A stretch of DNA of 64,000 bases from CBDAUN01 sp965214875 (GTDB lineage: Bacteria; Pseudomonadota; Gammaproteobacteria; Arenicellales; JAJDZL01). Where the stretch lies: contig OZ243980.1 of assembly GCA_965214875.1 (NCBI GenBank), positions 930,001 through 994,000 on the forward strand. The letters are read 5' to 3'. Position 1 is the first letter of the stretch, and each line of letters begins with the position of its first letter. Below are positions 17,558 to 26,693 of the stretch, in pieces. The notes under the pieces were generated by a model. That model had not been told where the DNA came from. It saw only the letters and a program-made list of their open reading frames with translations, and searched no databases. Made by a program: the position numbers and the translations under genes.

Positions 17558-17905
17558 GTGCCGGTAAAAATCTACCACAACCCACGATGTTCAAAGTCGC
17601 GTCAGACTCTTCAGCTTCTACGCAGCAGAGGCATCGAACCTGAAGTTGTCGAATATCTCAAGACTCCGCCAACCCGCGAAGAATTGAATGATTTGCTCCA
17701 AATGCTTGATCTTCGGCCGAGAGACTTGATGAGAAAGCGCGAGGCGCCGTATGCTGATATGAATCTTGCCGATCTCGGATTGGATTGCCAGCGGCTTGTC
17801 GAAGCTATGGTCAGCAATCCGATACTCATCGAGCGGCCGATTGTCGTCAGCGGCGAGGCGGCCCGAATCGGAAGGCCCCCAGAGCGGGTTCTTGAAATCA
17901 TCTAG
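17558..17905 (+). CDS. arsC: Arsenate reductase, glutaredoxin-dependent ArsC family
   Basis: Reduces arsenate to arsenite using glutathione and glutaredoxin. The 115-aa product has the catalytic Cys11 in YHNPRCSKSRQTL and the later Arg-containing IERPIVVSGEAARIGRPPE typical of ArsC. GTG 17558 is used as start. No arsB or arsR is adjacent, and a degraded GST gene follows directly. The related YffB/Spx-type proteins lack the full motif, so ArsC is the better call, although the true substrate is untested. Confidence 0.85.
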   Translation: MPVKIYHNPRCSKSRQTLQLLRSRGIEPEVVEYLKTPPTREELNDLLQMLDLRPRDLMRKREAPYADMNLADLGLDCQRLVEAMVSNPILIERPIVVSGEAARIGRPPERVLEII

Positions 17906-17927
17906 AACAGCGCGGCAGCATGTCCCC

Positions 17928-18420
17928 TTGATCAAGCCCATTATTGGAAAATGCAATCCTTCGACTTGGTCGAGGCGTCCATGGCTGTTCGCACCTAAGA
18001 ACTGCCTACCGGTACCATGACAAATGCTAAAATCTATCGAGCGACGAAATATATCGCCAACTTGGCGCACGATTTTCTGGCGGCAAAGTTCCCATGCTGA
18101 TAGATGATGCGGTTCAAGTGCGGGACACCATCGCAATCATGGAATGCCTGGGTGAGCGATTTCCTCATTGCGCAGCGAAGCCCCAGTGAACATACGCAAC
18201 CGTTTTTCGCAATACCGGTTAAGTGATGCTGCTGTTGCTGATATTAATCGAATTGAGGCGATTTGGCTATACTGCCGCGGGCGATTGGCCGACAACGGGC
18301 CGTGGCTATTCGGCCGGTTCAGCATCGCCGACGCAATTTTTGTGTCGTTGCCGAGCTGTATCAGCAATGCATTCGCGAGCAGACTGTGATGCGAGCAATG
18401 CTCGCTTTACTACCGTGCGC
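17928..18420 (+). pseudogene. Glutathione S-transferase, decayed
   Basis: Three fragments in different frames line up with one GST. IIGKCNPSTWSRRPWLF matches the N-terminal glutathione-binding strand. KVPMLIDDAVQVRDTIAIME (18083-18160) matches the substrate loop and the [DE]S-type helix. ADINRIEAIWLYCRGRLADN and GPWLFGRFSIADAIF (18230-18340) match the C-terminal helical domain. Stops and missing segments between them leave about 490 bp of an expected 650-700. It lies directly after arsC, an association that makes sense for thiol chemistry, but it cannot be active. Confidence 0.7.
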
Positions 18421-18467
18421 CCGGCTGTTTTTTGCTTTGAATATGCGTCTTTTTTGTATTTCATGCG

Positions 18468-18496
18468 TACCGGCAAGGGTAGTGCGCTTGCCGGTA
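18468..18496. other. Perfect 10-bp hairpin
   Basis: TACCGGCAAG (18468-18477) and CTTGCCGGTA (18487-18496) pair perfectly around a 9-nt loop, between the GST remnant and the next gene. There is no T run. It could be a weak terminator or a REP-type element. Confidence 0.4.
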
Positions 18497-18629
18497 GCGG
18501 AGTCAAGATGAGAGGTTTTACGCCATCTTCCCAAAGTGCTGGTGATGCTCCTTTTTAGCTGCCTCGCATTCTAATTGTTGGCATCATTTGTCTGGAGCCG
18601 TTCGCGCCAACCTCTACAGGAGCAGTTTT

Positions 18630-21044
18630 TTGATTAATACCGCACATACAGTCGTCATCGGCGGCGGAGTTGCCGGATGCAGCGTAGCCTATCACCTGAC
18701 CAAGCAAGGCGGCAAGGATATCGTGCTGCTTGAGCGATCCGAATTGACCTCCGGGTCGACTTGGCACGCGGCAGGGAATACTCATGTACTGCAAGATAAC
18801 GCCAATCTGTCCAAGCTGCACCACTACACGATCACGCTGTATCCGGAACTGGAAGAAGAAACTGGCCAGTCCTGCGGCGTGCATCCGGTCGGAGGCATCT
18901 ATCTTGCCACAACCCAGGAGCGATACGACCAGATACGCATACAAAGCTCCAAAGCGAAATATCTCGGCCTTGAGTTTGCCGAGATTTCGCTTGACGAAGT
19001 TCGCCAAATGAACCCATTGCTCAAACTAGACGATGTCTACGGCGCGATGTGGGAGCCGAACGAAGCGCACATCGACCCCAGCGGCGTGGCAAACGCCTAT
19101 GCGGCGGGCGCGCGCAAGCGCGGAGCTAAAATCTATCGAAATTGCCCAGTCACTGCGACCACTGCGATGCCCAGCGGCGGGTGGATCGTCGAGACGCCGC
19201 AAGGAACGATTGCCGCTGACCATGTCGTCAATTGTGCAGGTCTTTGGGGACGCGAAGTCGGCAAGCTGGCGGGACTGAATTTGCCGCTAATGCCGATCGA
19301 GCATCAGTACTTTGTTACAGAGAGCATCCCCGAAATCGAAGCGCTGGGTCGCGAATTTCCGTTGATCCATGACAATGACGGCGAATACTACATGCGCCAA
19401 GAGGGCAACGGCCTGCTGGTCGGGGCATATGAGCGCGAAGGTAGACACTGGGCGGTCGACGGAACCCCGCTTGATTTCGGGCACGATCTGCTACCCGACG
19501 ACCTCGAGCGCATTGGCGACAACGTTGCCCGCGCGATGAACCGGATGCCATGCCTCGAAACTGCCGGCATCAAGCGCGTCGTGAACGGCCCGATGATTTG
19601 GACTCCAGATATCCTGCCGCTATTCGGGCCTGTGCCTGGATTGGCAAACTATTTCATCATCGGCGGATTGATCCCAGGCTTCAGCATTGGCGGTGGACTG
19701 GGCAAAATGATGGCAGAATGGATTCTAGACGGGCAGCCAAGTCTTGATCTATGGCCTATCGATGTCGCAAGATATGGCGACTGGGTCACTCCCGACTACG
19801 TGCTTGACACCACGATGGACAACTATGGCTCGCGTTTTCGGATTTTCTTTCCCTACGAAGAGCGCACTGCAGGACGTCCGGTGCGTACACGTCCGGCTTA
19901 CGAGCACCAAAAGACGAATGGGGCGTTTTTTGGCGCCCAATTTGGATGGGAAGTTCCGCTTTGGTTTGCGCCTGAGGGCACCGAAGCGGTCGAGACATTC
20001 TCTTTTCGCCGTACCGAGTCATTTGATCCTGTCGGACAAGAGTGCCGCGCACTCAGAGAAGCGGCCGGCTTGCTTGAGACATCTGCCTATGCAAAGTATA
20101 TCGTTCGAGGACCTCGCGCCAAGGAATGGCTTGATCGGCTGAGCGCGAACCGTCTTCCCCGTCTTGGCCGCATGGCGCTTGCGCCGATGCTGCATGAACG
20201 AGGCGGAGTCGTTGCGGACTTTACCGTTGCCCGAATGAAGCAGGATGAATTTCTGCTGATCGGCGCAGGGGCGGCTGAGCGCAATCATTGGCGCTGGTTT
20301 CACAAGAACTGGTTCGCATCGGGAGTCGAGTTTTGCAATCTGTCAGAGGAGTACGCCGGCTACTCAGTATCGGGTCCGCACTCGCGCGCGATCATGCAGC
20401 GGGTAACCGGCGAGAACCTCTCCGCCGAAGCGTTTTCGTTCATGAGCATGCGCGGGGTGAGCATCGGTTCGGCCAAAGCGCTCATGGCGCGGGTTGCATT
20501 TACCGGAGAACTGGGCTACGAAATCTATTTTCCGGCTGAGCGCCAAATCGAAGTGCGAGACATATTGCTGAGCGAAGGAGCCGACCAAGGACTTCGCGAA
20601 GTCGGGTCGCGCGCATTGCTTTCGCTTCGGCTTGAGAAAGGCTACGGAAGCTGGAGCCGCGAATATACGCCTGAGTACAATCCATTTGAATCGCTTCTGG
20701 ATCGCTTCGTAAAATTCGACAAAGGCGAATTCATCGGCCGGGAGCATCTGCTCAGCGTGAAAGATGTTGACCGCAATTGGACCTTGACGTGCTTCAGCGT
20801 AGATGCCGACGAAGCGGATGCGGTTGGTGGCGAGCCGATTGTCTGCGATGGCAAAGTCGTCGGCATCGTCACCTCGGCCGCTTTTGGCCACACAGTTGGC
20901 AAGAGCATCGCTCTAGGCTACATTCCGCCAACTGCGGTCCGTCAAGATAGCGAATACAGCATTGAGATTATTGGCCAGCCCAAGCAGGCAATCATTGAGC
21001 CCGAGCCGCTCTATGACCCCAAAGGATTTCGCATGCGGGGCTAG
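18630..21044 (+). CDS. FAD-dependent demethylase with GcvT domain (dimethylglycine/sarcosine dehydrogenase family)
   Basis: Oxidises an N-methyl group of dimethylglycine, sarcosine or a similar amine and passes the one-carbon unit to tetrahydrofolate. TTG 18630 is preferred as start because AGGAG lies 7 bp before it. The 804-aa product has an FAD-binding GGGVAG at residues 11-16 and SGSTWHAAG with His46 at the position of covalent FAD attachment. The dehydrogenase domain runs to about 420 and includes IIGGLIPGFSIGGGLGK. The C-terminal half is GcvT-like (SFMSMRGVSIGSAKALMARV, AFTGELGYEIYFPAE, LSLRLEKGYGSW). A CMD-family gene follows 49 bp later, probably co-transcribed. Together with the MttB-type gene it suggests a methylated-amine pathway. 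Confidence 0.85.
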   Translation: MINTAHTVVIGGGVAGCSVAYHLTKQGGKDIVLLERSELTSGSTWHAAGNTHVLQDNANLSKLHHYTITLYPELEEETGQSCGVHPVGGIYLATTQERYDQIRIQSSKAKYLGLEFAEISLDEVRQMNPLLKLDDVYGAMWEPNEAHIDPSGVANAYAAGARKRGAKIYRNCPVTATTAMPSGGWIVETPQGTIAADHVVNCAGLWGREVGKLAGLNLPLMPIEHQYFVTESIPEIEALGREFPLIHDNDGEYYMRQEGNGLLVGAYEREGRHWAVDGTPLDFGHDLLPDDLERIGDNVARAMNRMPCLETAGIKRVVNGPMIWTPDILPLFGPVPGLANYFIIGGLIPGFSIGGGLGKMMAEWILDGQPSLDLWPIDVARYGDWVTPDYVLDTTMDNYGSRFRIFFPYEERTAGRPVRTRPAYEHQKTNGAFFGAQFGWEVPLWFAPEGTEAVETFSFRRTESFDPVGQECRALREAAGLLETSAYAKYIVRGPRAKEWLDRLSANRLPRLGRMALAPMLHERGGVVADFTVARMKQDEFLLIGAGAAERNHWRWFHKNWFASGVEFCNLSEEYAGYSVSGPHSRAIMQRVTGENLSAEAFSFMSMRGVSIGSAKALMARVAFTGELGYEIYFPAERQIEVRDILLSEGADQGLREVGSRALLSLRLEKGYGSWSREYTPEYNPFESLLDRFVKFDKGEFIGREHLLSVKDVDRNWTLTCFSVDADEADAVGGEPIVCDGKVVGIVTSAAFGHTVGKSIALGYIPPTAVRQDSEYSIEIIGQPKQAIIEPEPLYDPKGFRMRG

Positions 21045-21093
21045 CCGAAATTTAAAACACAAACCAAGTTGAACTTTCAAAGAGACTCAGCCG

Positions 21094-21672
21094 ATGCCAA
21101 GCAAACCGATTAGCCGTTATCCAATCCCCGACATCCAGAACTTGCCTGAAGAAATTCGCGAGCGCATCCTTGCCGTCCAGGAGAAGGTCGGTTTTGTTCC
21201 CAATGTGTTTCTTGCTCTGGCGCATCGGCCGGACGAGTTCCGTGCGTTCTTTGACTATCACGATGCGCTAATGGAAAAAGCTAGTGGACTCACCAAAGCG
21301 GAACGCGAGATGATTGTTGTCGCCACATCCGGGGCGAACAATTGCCAGTATTGCGTTGTTGCCCATGGAGCGATATTGCGAATTCGCGCTAAAGACCCTC
21401 TGGTCGCCGACCAGGTCGCGATCAATCATAGAAAATCGGATATTACTCCCCGCCAGAGGGTGATGATTGATTTCGCGATGAAGGTTGCGCTCAACTCTAA
21501 AGCGATCGAAGAGGAGGATTTTCGAATGTTGCGTGATGCCGGGTTCGAGGATGAAGATGTTTGGGATATTGCCGGCATTTCAGCGTTTTTCGGAATGAGC
21601 AACCGGATGGCCAACTTCCTTGATATGCGTCCTAATGACGAGTTCTACACCATGGGGCGGGATCCCAGCTGA
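21094..21672 (+). CDS. Peroxidase-related / carboxymuconolactone decarboxylase family (AhpD-like)
   Basis: 192 aa. The AhpD-type core is visible as LTKAEREMIVVATSGANNCQ with Cys84 and Cys87 (CQYC) and His91, the redox and proton-relay residues of alkylhydroperoxidase-like proteins. The N-terminal segment (IRERILAVQEKVGFVPNVFL) is typical of the uncharacterised peroxidase-related subgroup. It lies just after the FAD/GcvT demethylase. Amine oxidation can generate hydrogen peroxide and formaldehyde, so a detoxifying role is plausible, but this is inference from context. Confidence 0.8.
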   Translation: MPSKPISRYPIPDIQNLPEEIRERILAVQEKVGFVPNVFLALAHRPDEFRAFFDYHDALMEKASGLTKAEREMIVVATSGANNCQYCVVAHGAILRIRAKDPLVADQVAINHRKSDITPRQRVMIDFAMKVALNSKAIEEEDFRMLRDAGFEDEDVWDIAGISAFFGMSNRMANFLDMRPNDEFYTMGRDPS

Positions 21673-21805
21673 ACTGAGTTCGATGATGCCGCATGGCATC
21701 CGGCCCCGATTTTGAGCGGCGGCTCAGTTTGAAAATGGGCCCGTTCTGCAGGAGCCAAAGCTATTATAATAACCTTAACTCTATTGATTTCGAGGTGAAA
21801 ACAAA

Positions 21806-22578
21806 ATGAAGAACCTAACACCCCCCCCCTCATTACTAAATTGGCCGCTGCGTCGCTGGCACTCAGCCTAGCCTCGCCGGTGGCCGCGCAGGTTCTACCC
21901 GAGATCAGCCTTAGGATAACTCAGGGTTTTGGGACAATCAACGAAAGTCCGGTCGGGCGTTGCGATGTCTCAAACGGATTGCCGGCTCAGATCATGGCCA
22001 GCAGTAACGCACGGGGCGTGACAGTCAATATCTTCGCCCACACCGTCTCCGGCCATGACCGGTTTCGGGACTACGGCGTGCCGGCCTATATCGAGACAAC
22101 ACCCGCGGTCTACCGGTCGCGCACCCAGGTGACCAGCCCCACGACATCATGGGCGGAGTTGAATTCTAGTACTTTCAGCGGGATGGGGTCGCCCTGCTTT
22201 GCGGACGATCTCCTCATCACCGGCTCAAGCGTGGTGCGGGTCATTCTCATGCCCGGAACCGGCTATACGGTCAATCCGGACATGCGGTCTGTCGACATCA
22301 CGGTCCGGGATACTCCCGGCGAGAGCTGCGCCAGTCCGGATAACGCCCCTGGCGGCAAATACTACATGCCCCACCCCCAAGGCGGCTTGAAGTGGGGCGT
22401 GTGCACCTGCGCGGAAGAAGGCCCCTGGCACCCGCAATACAGGCTCGTTGATGGAAACCGTGTATGGGTGAATAAGGGGGATGATGGCTACGACGAAGCC
22501 TACGGCGAAAAGCAGCGAGCCTGGCGCGCCGACACCACGAACTACTGCCCGGACTCGCCGTATCAGGGGCCTTCCTGA
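21806..22578 (+). CDS. Poly-C-tract secreted protein 3 (out of frame here)
   Basis: GAGGTGAAAACAAA precedes ATG 21806. Codons for M-K-N-L-T run into 9 C (21821-21829). As sequenced the start frame stops after 21 codons. With 7 or 10 C it reads MKNLTPPPLITKLAAASLAL, then SLASPVAA-Q, a clear signal peptide, and a mature protein of about 228 residues ending at 22578. The mature region has a Cys pair early (GRCDVSNG, SPCFADD), a beta-rich middle (SSVVRVILMPGTGYTVNP) and a Cys-containing tail (GVCTCAEEG, NYCPDSPYQ). No family is recognised. It follows the AhpD-like gene by 133 bp and is followed by a good terminator. Confidence 0.65.
21821..21829 (+). repeat. Homopolymer of 9 C inside signal peptide
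   Basis: 7 or 10 C would join the start codon to the signal peptide and mature frame; 9 does not. Confidence 0.9.
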
Positions 22579-22603
22579 TGCGGCGGACCGGATGCTGAGC
22601 ATG

Positions 22604-22628
22604 ATGGCGGCTTTCGGGCCGCCATTTT
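22604..22628 (+). terminator. Rho-independent terminator after poly-C gene 3
   Basis: ATGGCGGC (22604-22611) and GCCGCCAT (22618-22625) enclose the loop TTTCGG and are followed by a short T run. It sits 26 bp after the stop codon and between converging genes. Confidence 0.65.
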
Positions 22629-22694
22629 GCCGCGGAGGGGGCGCATGATTTCCTGGCCTGACACCGAAGCTTCGCCCGGCGCCGGACGCGGCGC

Positions 22695-23927
22695 TCAAGT
22701 TCGCAAGCGGCTTGGAATCCGCTCCTTTGCGGTCAGGTCGGAAAGTGACTCGCGTTCGCGGATCAGCTCGGCCTTGCCGTCATGCACGAGCACTTCGGGC
22801 GGGCGCGGCCGCGTATTGTAGTTGGATGCCATAACCGCTCCATATGCGCCGGCATCGCGAACCGCAAGCAAATCGCCGGCCGCAATCCTCAAGCTTCGGG
22901 CCTTGCCGAGAAAGTCGCCTGTTTCGCACACCGGGCCGACAATGTCGTAAAGCCGCTGCGCTTCATCTGATTCCGACGCCTGCACGATGTCCATCCAGGC
23001 ATCGTATAGGGCGGGCCGCGCAAGATCGTTCATGCCGGCGTCAACGACAGCGAAGTTCCTGGTCGGCGAGGATTTGATGTATTCGACGCGGCATACCAGC
23101 AGGCCCGCTTGCGCGGCGATCGACCTTCCAGGCTCGACCGATACCGGCAACTGGACGCCTCGCCGCTTGAGGGTTTCGCCGATTGCCTCGCTGTAGTTCG
23201 CAGGCGAGGGCGGCTCTTCGTCGCGGTAGCGCACGCCGAGTCCGCCGCCGAGATCGATGCGCCCGATAGCCACGCCGTCGCCGGCAAGCGTTTCGACTAG
23301 ATCCAGTATCAGCTCAAGCGACTCGATGAACGGCTTAAGCGAGACGATTTGCGATCCGATATGCGCCGCAATGCCTGAAACCTCGAGATGCTCCGACTGC
23401 TGCGCGAGCGAATACAAGCGGCGCGCCTGTTCGAAACTCACTCCGAATTTCGCATCGTGGAGCCCGGTGGCAATATGCGGATGGGTATCGGCATCAATGT
23501 CCGGATTCACGCGAAAGCTCATCGCCGCGCTTATGCCGAGTTGCGCGGCAATTTCCTCGACCCGCAGCATTTCGCCTTCCGATTCGAGGTTGATGCAAGA
23601 AATGCCGCTTTCAAGAGCGAGACGGATTTCCTCTTTCGACTTGCCGACCCCTGAAAACACAGTCTTCGCCGGTGCCCCGCCAGCGATCATCACGCGCCGC
23701 AGTTCGCCGCCAGAAACAATATCAAATCCTGCGCCAAGTCGTGCCATAAGGGCCAGCACGGCGAGATTGGAATTCGCTTTTACAGAGTAGTAGACATCGC
23801 CGCCAAGTTTTTCGAATGCCCGACGATAGGCATTCAGGTTCGCTTCAAGCGCAGCTTGCGAATAGACGTAGCAGGGGGTGCCGTAGGATTGCGCAATGTC
23901 GCTTAGGCGCACATTGTCAATGCGCAT
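22695..23927 (-). CDS. lysA: Diaminopimelate decarboxylase
   Basis: Last step of lysine synthesis: PLP-dependent decarboxylation of meso-diaminopimelate to lysine, in the cytoplasm. 410 aa, normal length. The PLP lysine is K50 in GDVYYSVKANSN. Fold-type III features follow: GAGFDIVSGGELRR, the glycine loop DLGGGLGVRY, EPGRSIAAQAG and the CETGDFLGK signature near the C-terminus. Its 5' end overlaps the end of lptM by 11 bp. The argH-lptM-lysA order on the minus strand is the common gammaproteobacterial arrangement and suggests one transcript. Confidence 0.95.
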   Translation of the reverse strand: MRIDNVRLSDIAQSYGTPCYVYSQAALEANLNAYRRAFEKLGGDVYYSVKANSNLAVLALMARLGAGFDIVSGGELRRVMIAGGAPAKTVFSGVGKSKEEIRLALESGISCINLESEGEMLRVEEIAAQLGISAAMSFRVNPDIDADTHPHIATGLHDAKFGVSFEQARRLYSLAQQSEHLEVSGIAAHIGSQIVSLKPFIESLELILDLVETLAGDGVAIGRIDLGGGLGVRYRDEEPPSPANYSEAIGETLKRRGVQLPVSVEPGRSIAAQAGLLVCRVEYIKSSPTRNFAVVDAGMNDLARPALYDAWMDIVQASESDEAQRLYDIVGPVCETGDFLGKARSLRIAAGDLLAVRDAGAYGAVMASNYNTRPRPPEVLVHDGKAELIRERESLSDLTAKERIPSRLRT

Positions 23928-24102
23928 GGGACTTCACAGCGGCAGTCTGGCTCTGGATGACTGCTGCCACTTGTGCGGCGTTCGGCGCATGTTCAGACTT
24001 CGGCAGGTAAAGGTCCCCTTTTTTGCCGCATCCGCCAAGCGCAAGCGCTGCGCAAAAAGCGATGCCGGTCACGGCTTTAGCGAATGCATGTTGCTTATTC
24101 AT
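23917..24102 (-). CDS. lptM: Small lipoprotein LptM (YifL family)
   Basis: 61 aa from ATG 24102, with a lipoprotein signal ending at Cys25 in ALGGCGKKGDLYLP. The GCGxKGxLYLP sequence after the lipobox is the family signature. LptM is an outer-membrane-associated lipoprotein that helps the LptD lipopolysaccharide transporter mature. A start 12 bp farther up (TTG 24114) is possible and would overlap argH's stop. Position between argH and lysA is conserved in gammaproteobacteria and supports the call. Confidence 0.85.
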   Translation of the reverse strand: MNKQHAFAKAVTGIAFCAALALGGCGKKGDLYLPKSEHAPNAAQVAAVIQSQTAAVKSHAH

Positions 24103-24110
24103 CTTTTCAT

Positions 24111-25499
24111 TCAAAGTTTCGTGCCGCTTAGGCGTACGCGGCCTTGCCCAACAGCTGACCTGACTTGATCTGGTGCGGTGCCGCCTTTGTGATTGCGTGC
24201 CGCCGCCGCATGTTCAGGCGTCAATGTCGCGATAATTGACTCATCCATCATGGGTGCAAATGATTTGAAAGTTTGCAAATCTAGATCTTCGAGTCTGCAT
24301 TCATGTTTGACGCAGTATTGCACAATTCGACCTACGATGGAATGCGCTTCTCTGAACGGAACTTTCGCTTTTGCCAAGGATTCAGCTAGATCCGTAGCAG
24401 TGGCAAATCCATCCGCTGCCGCCTTCAGCATGCGCTCACGCTGCGGACGCATGTCCTGAACCATGCCTTTCATCATTTTAATGGATTTTTCAACGGTGTC
24501 CAAACAGTCGAACAAAGCCTCTTTCTCTTCCTGATTGTCACGGTTGTAGGCGAGCGGCTGCCCCTTCATCAGCATCAGCAGCGATTGAAGATGTCCGCAA
24601 GCACGTCCGCTTTTGCCTCGTATGATTTCGGCGACATCGGGATTTCTTTTTTGCGGCATGATGCTCGATCCGGTCGTGAATGCATCGGAAATCTCGATGA
24701 AGCGATATGCCTCGGATGCCCAGATGATGATCTCCTCCGACATGCGCGAAAGATGGACCATGGTCAACGCGCAGGCCGAAGACGTTTCAATTGCGAAATC
24801 CCGGTCCGAAACCGCGTCGAGCGAATTGTGGCAGAGCGCATCGAAGCCAAGCTCTTCACGTGTGGCATCGCGGTCGATAGGAATAGTGGTCCCGGCGAGT
24901 GCAGCTGCTCCAAGCGGGGACGCATTGAGTCGCTTGCGGGCATCTGCAAATCGCGAGCGGTCACGGTCGAGCATTTCAAACCATGCCATCAAGTGGTGCC
25001 CGAAAGTGATTGGCTGCGCAACTTGCAGGTGGGTGTAGCCCGGCATGATGGTGTCAGCTTCCTTTTCTGCGATATCGAGTAAAAGGTGTTGCAAGGCCAG
25101 CACTTCTTCAATCAGCTTGTCGATGAAGTCTCTTGTATATAGTCGAAGGTCGGTGGCAACCTGATCGTTGCGAGAACGCCCGGTGTGCAGCCTTTTGCCG
25201 GCTTCACCGATGAGTTCAGTGAGACGCATCTCAATGTTCATATGGACATCTTCGAGCTGTTCAGACCACCCGAAGGTGCCCGCTTCGATTTGCCTCAGAA
25301 TTTCGCTCAGGCCGGAAGCGATGGCATCCAATTCACCATCAGAAAGTATGCCGACAGCGTTCAGCATGCGCGCATGCGCCATGGATCCAGCAATATCTTG
25401 TCGATAAAGCCGCTTGTCGGATGAAACCGAAGCGGTAAACGCTTCGACATCCGGGTCGGTTTGGTCTGCGAATCGCCCGCTCCAAGGCTTGCTAGTCAT
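24111..25499 (-). CDS. argH: Argininosuccinate lyase
   Basis: Cleaves argininosuccinate to arginine and fumarate, last step of arginine synthesis. From ATG 25499 (MTSKPWSGRF) it is 462 aa, the usual size. The fumarase-superfamily signature GSSIMPQKRNPD is present, as are HTGRSRNDQVATDLRLY, MPGYTHLQVAQPITFGHHL and LGAAALAGTTIP. An alternative start 18 bp upstream adds six residues not usual in the family. IS481 copy C ends 77 bp upstream, so the native promoter is displaced or replaced. The transposase gene runs in the same direction and could drive argH by read-through. Confidence 0.95.
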   Translation of the reverse strand: MTSKPWSGRFADQTDPDVEAFTASVSSDKRLYRQDIAGSMAHARMLNAVGILSDGELDAIASGLSEILRQIEAGTFGWSEQLEDVHMNIEMRLTELIGEAGKRLHTGRSRNDQVATDLRLYTRDFIDKLIEEVLALQHLLLDIAEKEADTIMPGYTHLQVAQPITFGHHLMAWFEMLDRDRSRFADARKRLNASPLGAAALAGTTIPIDRDATREELGFDALCHNSLDAVSDRDFAIETSSACALTMVHLSRMSEEIIIWASEAYRFIEISDAFTTGSSIMPQKRNPDVAEIIRGKSGRACGHLQSLLMLMKGQPLAYNRDNQEEKEALFDCLDTVEKSIKMMKGMVQDMRPQRERMLKAAADGFATATDLAESLAKAKVPFREAHSIVGRIVQYCVKHECRLEDLDLQTFKSFAPMMDESIIATLTPEHAAAARNHKGGTAPDQVRSAVGQGRVRLSGTKL

Positions 25500-25604
25500 G
25501 AGTGGCCATCGGGACAATGAAGGTGGTAAATTTATTTTTATCAGTATACTTGCATTAGAACCTTTTCACGAGAGGTTGTACTGGTTCAATACATATGAGA
25601 CTTT

Positions 25605-26624
25605 TTAGGCGGCAAGTGCGCTTTGGTCGAAGTTTTCATTATACGCCTGCATGGGCGTTGTTTGCCCGAGCGCCTGATGCGGGCGATAGGCGTTGTAGAA
25701 GCGCTCGAATTCGGCCAGCTCGACGTTCAGCGCGCCCACGCTCAGCTCGCCGGCGTAGAACTGGTGGAACTCGTAGCGGCTGACCGCGTTGGCGCGCTCG
25801 ACGCAGCCATTGTATTTGGGGCTTCTGGGCGGCAGCACGAACAGGGCGATGCCGCGCTGCTGGCAGGCGGTCTCGAACTCGGCCACGGACTCGCTGCCGC
25901 CGTCGACCTGCACCGACTCGATATCGAACGGCGCCTGGCGGATCAGATGGTCCAGGAACTTCGAGGCGCAGGCGGCGGTGGCGCGCGAATAGGCGCGCAT
26001 GTAGCACAGCTTGGAGACCGGGCACACCGCCTTGAATTCCTTGACGCAGAAGCCGGCCTCGATGGCGACGCTCATGTGGTCGATCTGCACCATCTGGCCG
26101 GGCTTTCGCCCGCGGGTGCCGTAGCGCCAGCGGCGGGCGTGGCGGTCGAACTTGCGCCGCCGCTTGGGCTTTGTTCGCCCGTAGTAGAACGCGACGGGCT
26201 CGGCCTGGCCGGTGCGCACCAGGCGGGCGATCATGCGCCCGGTGGCGGACTCGCTGGGCGCGAAGCCGCGCTCGCGCGCCAGCACGGCGCGGATCTTGGC
26301 GCGCCCCCGCAGCGGGAAGCGCTGCCGCGCCTGGCGCACCAGCTCGAGCTCGGCGGCGGTCCACTGGCGCTGCCGCACCCGATGCGGGCGGCGGCAGCGG
26401 TCGGCCAGGGCGCGGACGCCCTGCTCGCGCAGGCGCCGCTTCCAGCGGCAGGGCATCGCCCGGGAGCAGCCGATCGCCTTCAGGGCGGTCGCCTCGGTCG
26501 CGCCCTCGAGGCGCAGCTGGTCGAACAGCGCGAGATTGTCGAAGCGCTCGGCGGCCTGCGGCGAAAGTTCGTCGCGGATCGCGTCGAGGCGATAAAATTT
26601 GCGGTGCGGATGTTTGATTTGCAT
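25605..26624 (-). CDS. IS481-family transposase, intact copy
   Basis: 339 aa from ATG 26624. An N-terminal helix-turn-helix region (ERFDNLALFDQLRLEGATEA, TALKAIGCSRAMPCRWKRRL) is followed by a basic linker and an RNase-H-type DDE domain. Candidate acidic residues are in MVQIDHMSVAI, QVDGGSES and the ELAEFERFYNAYRPHQALG region. The product acts on the TGT-ended inverted repeats of all three copies. The coding sequence is much more GC-rich than neighbouring host genes. Copies A and B carry indels absent here, so this is the reference for judging them. Confidence 0.9.
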   Translation of the reverse strand: MQIKHPHRKFYRLDAIRDELSPQAAERFDNLALFDQLRLEGATEATALKAIGCSRAMPCRWKRRLREQGVRALADRCRRPHRVRQRQWTAAELELVRQARQRFPLRGRAKIRAVLARERGFAPSESATGRMIARLVRTGQAEPVAFYYGRTKPKRRRKFDRHARRWRYGTRGRKPGQMVQIDHMSVAIEAGFCVKEFKAVCPVSKLCYMRAYSRATAACASKFLDHLIRQAPFDIESVQVDGGSESVAEFETACQQRGIALFVLPPRSPKYNGCVERANAVSRYEFHQFYAGELSVGALNVELAEFERFYNAYRPHQALGQTTPMQAYNENFDQSALAA

Positions 26625-26693
26625 AGCGCTATCTCCCGCCTTTCGGCTGTTGGATTTTTGTTAGGCACTATGCTACCTGAAAAATTTTCGCGC

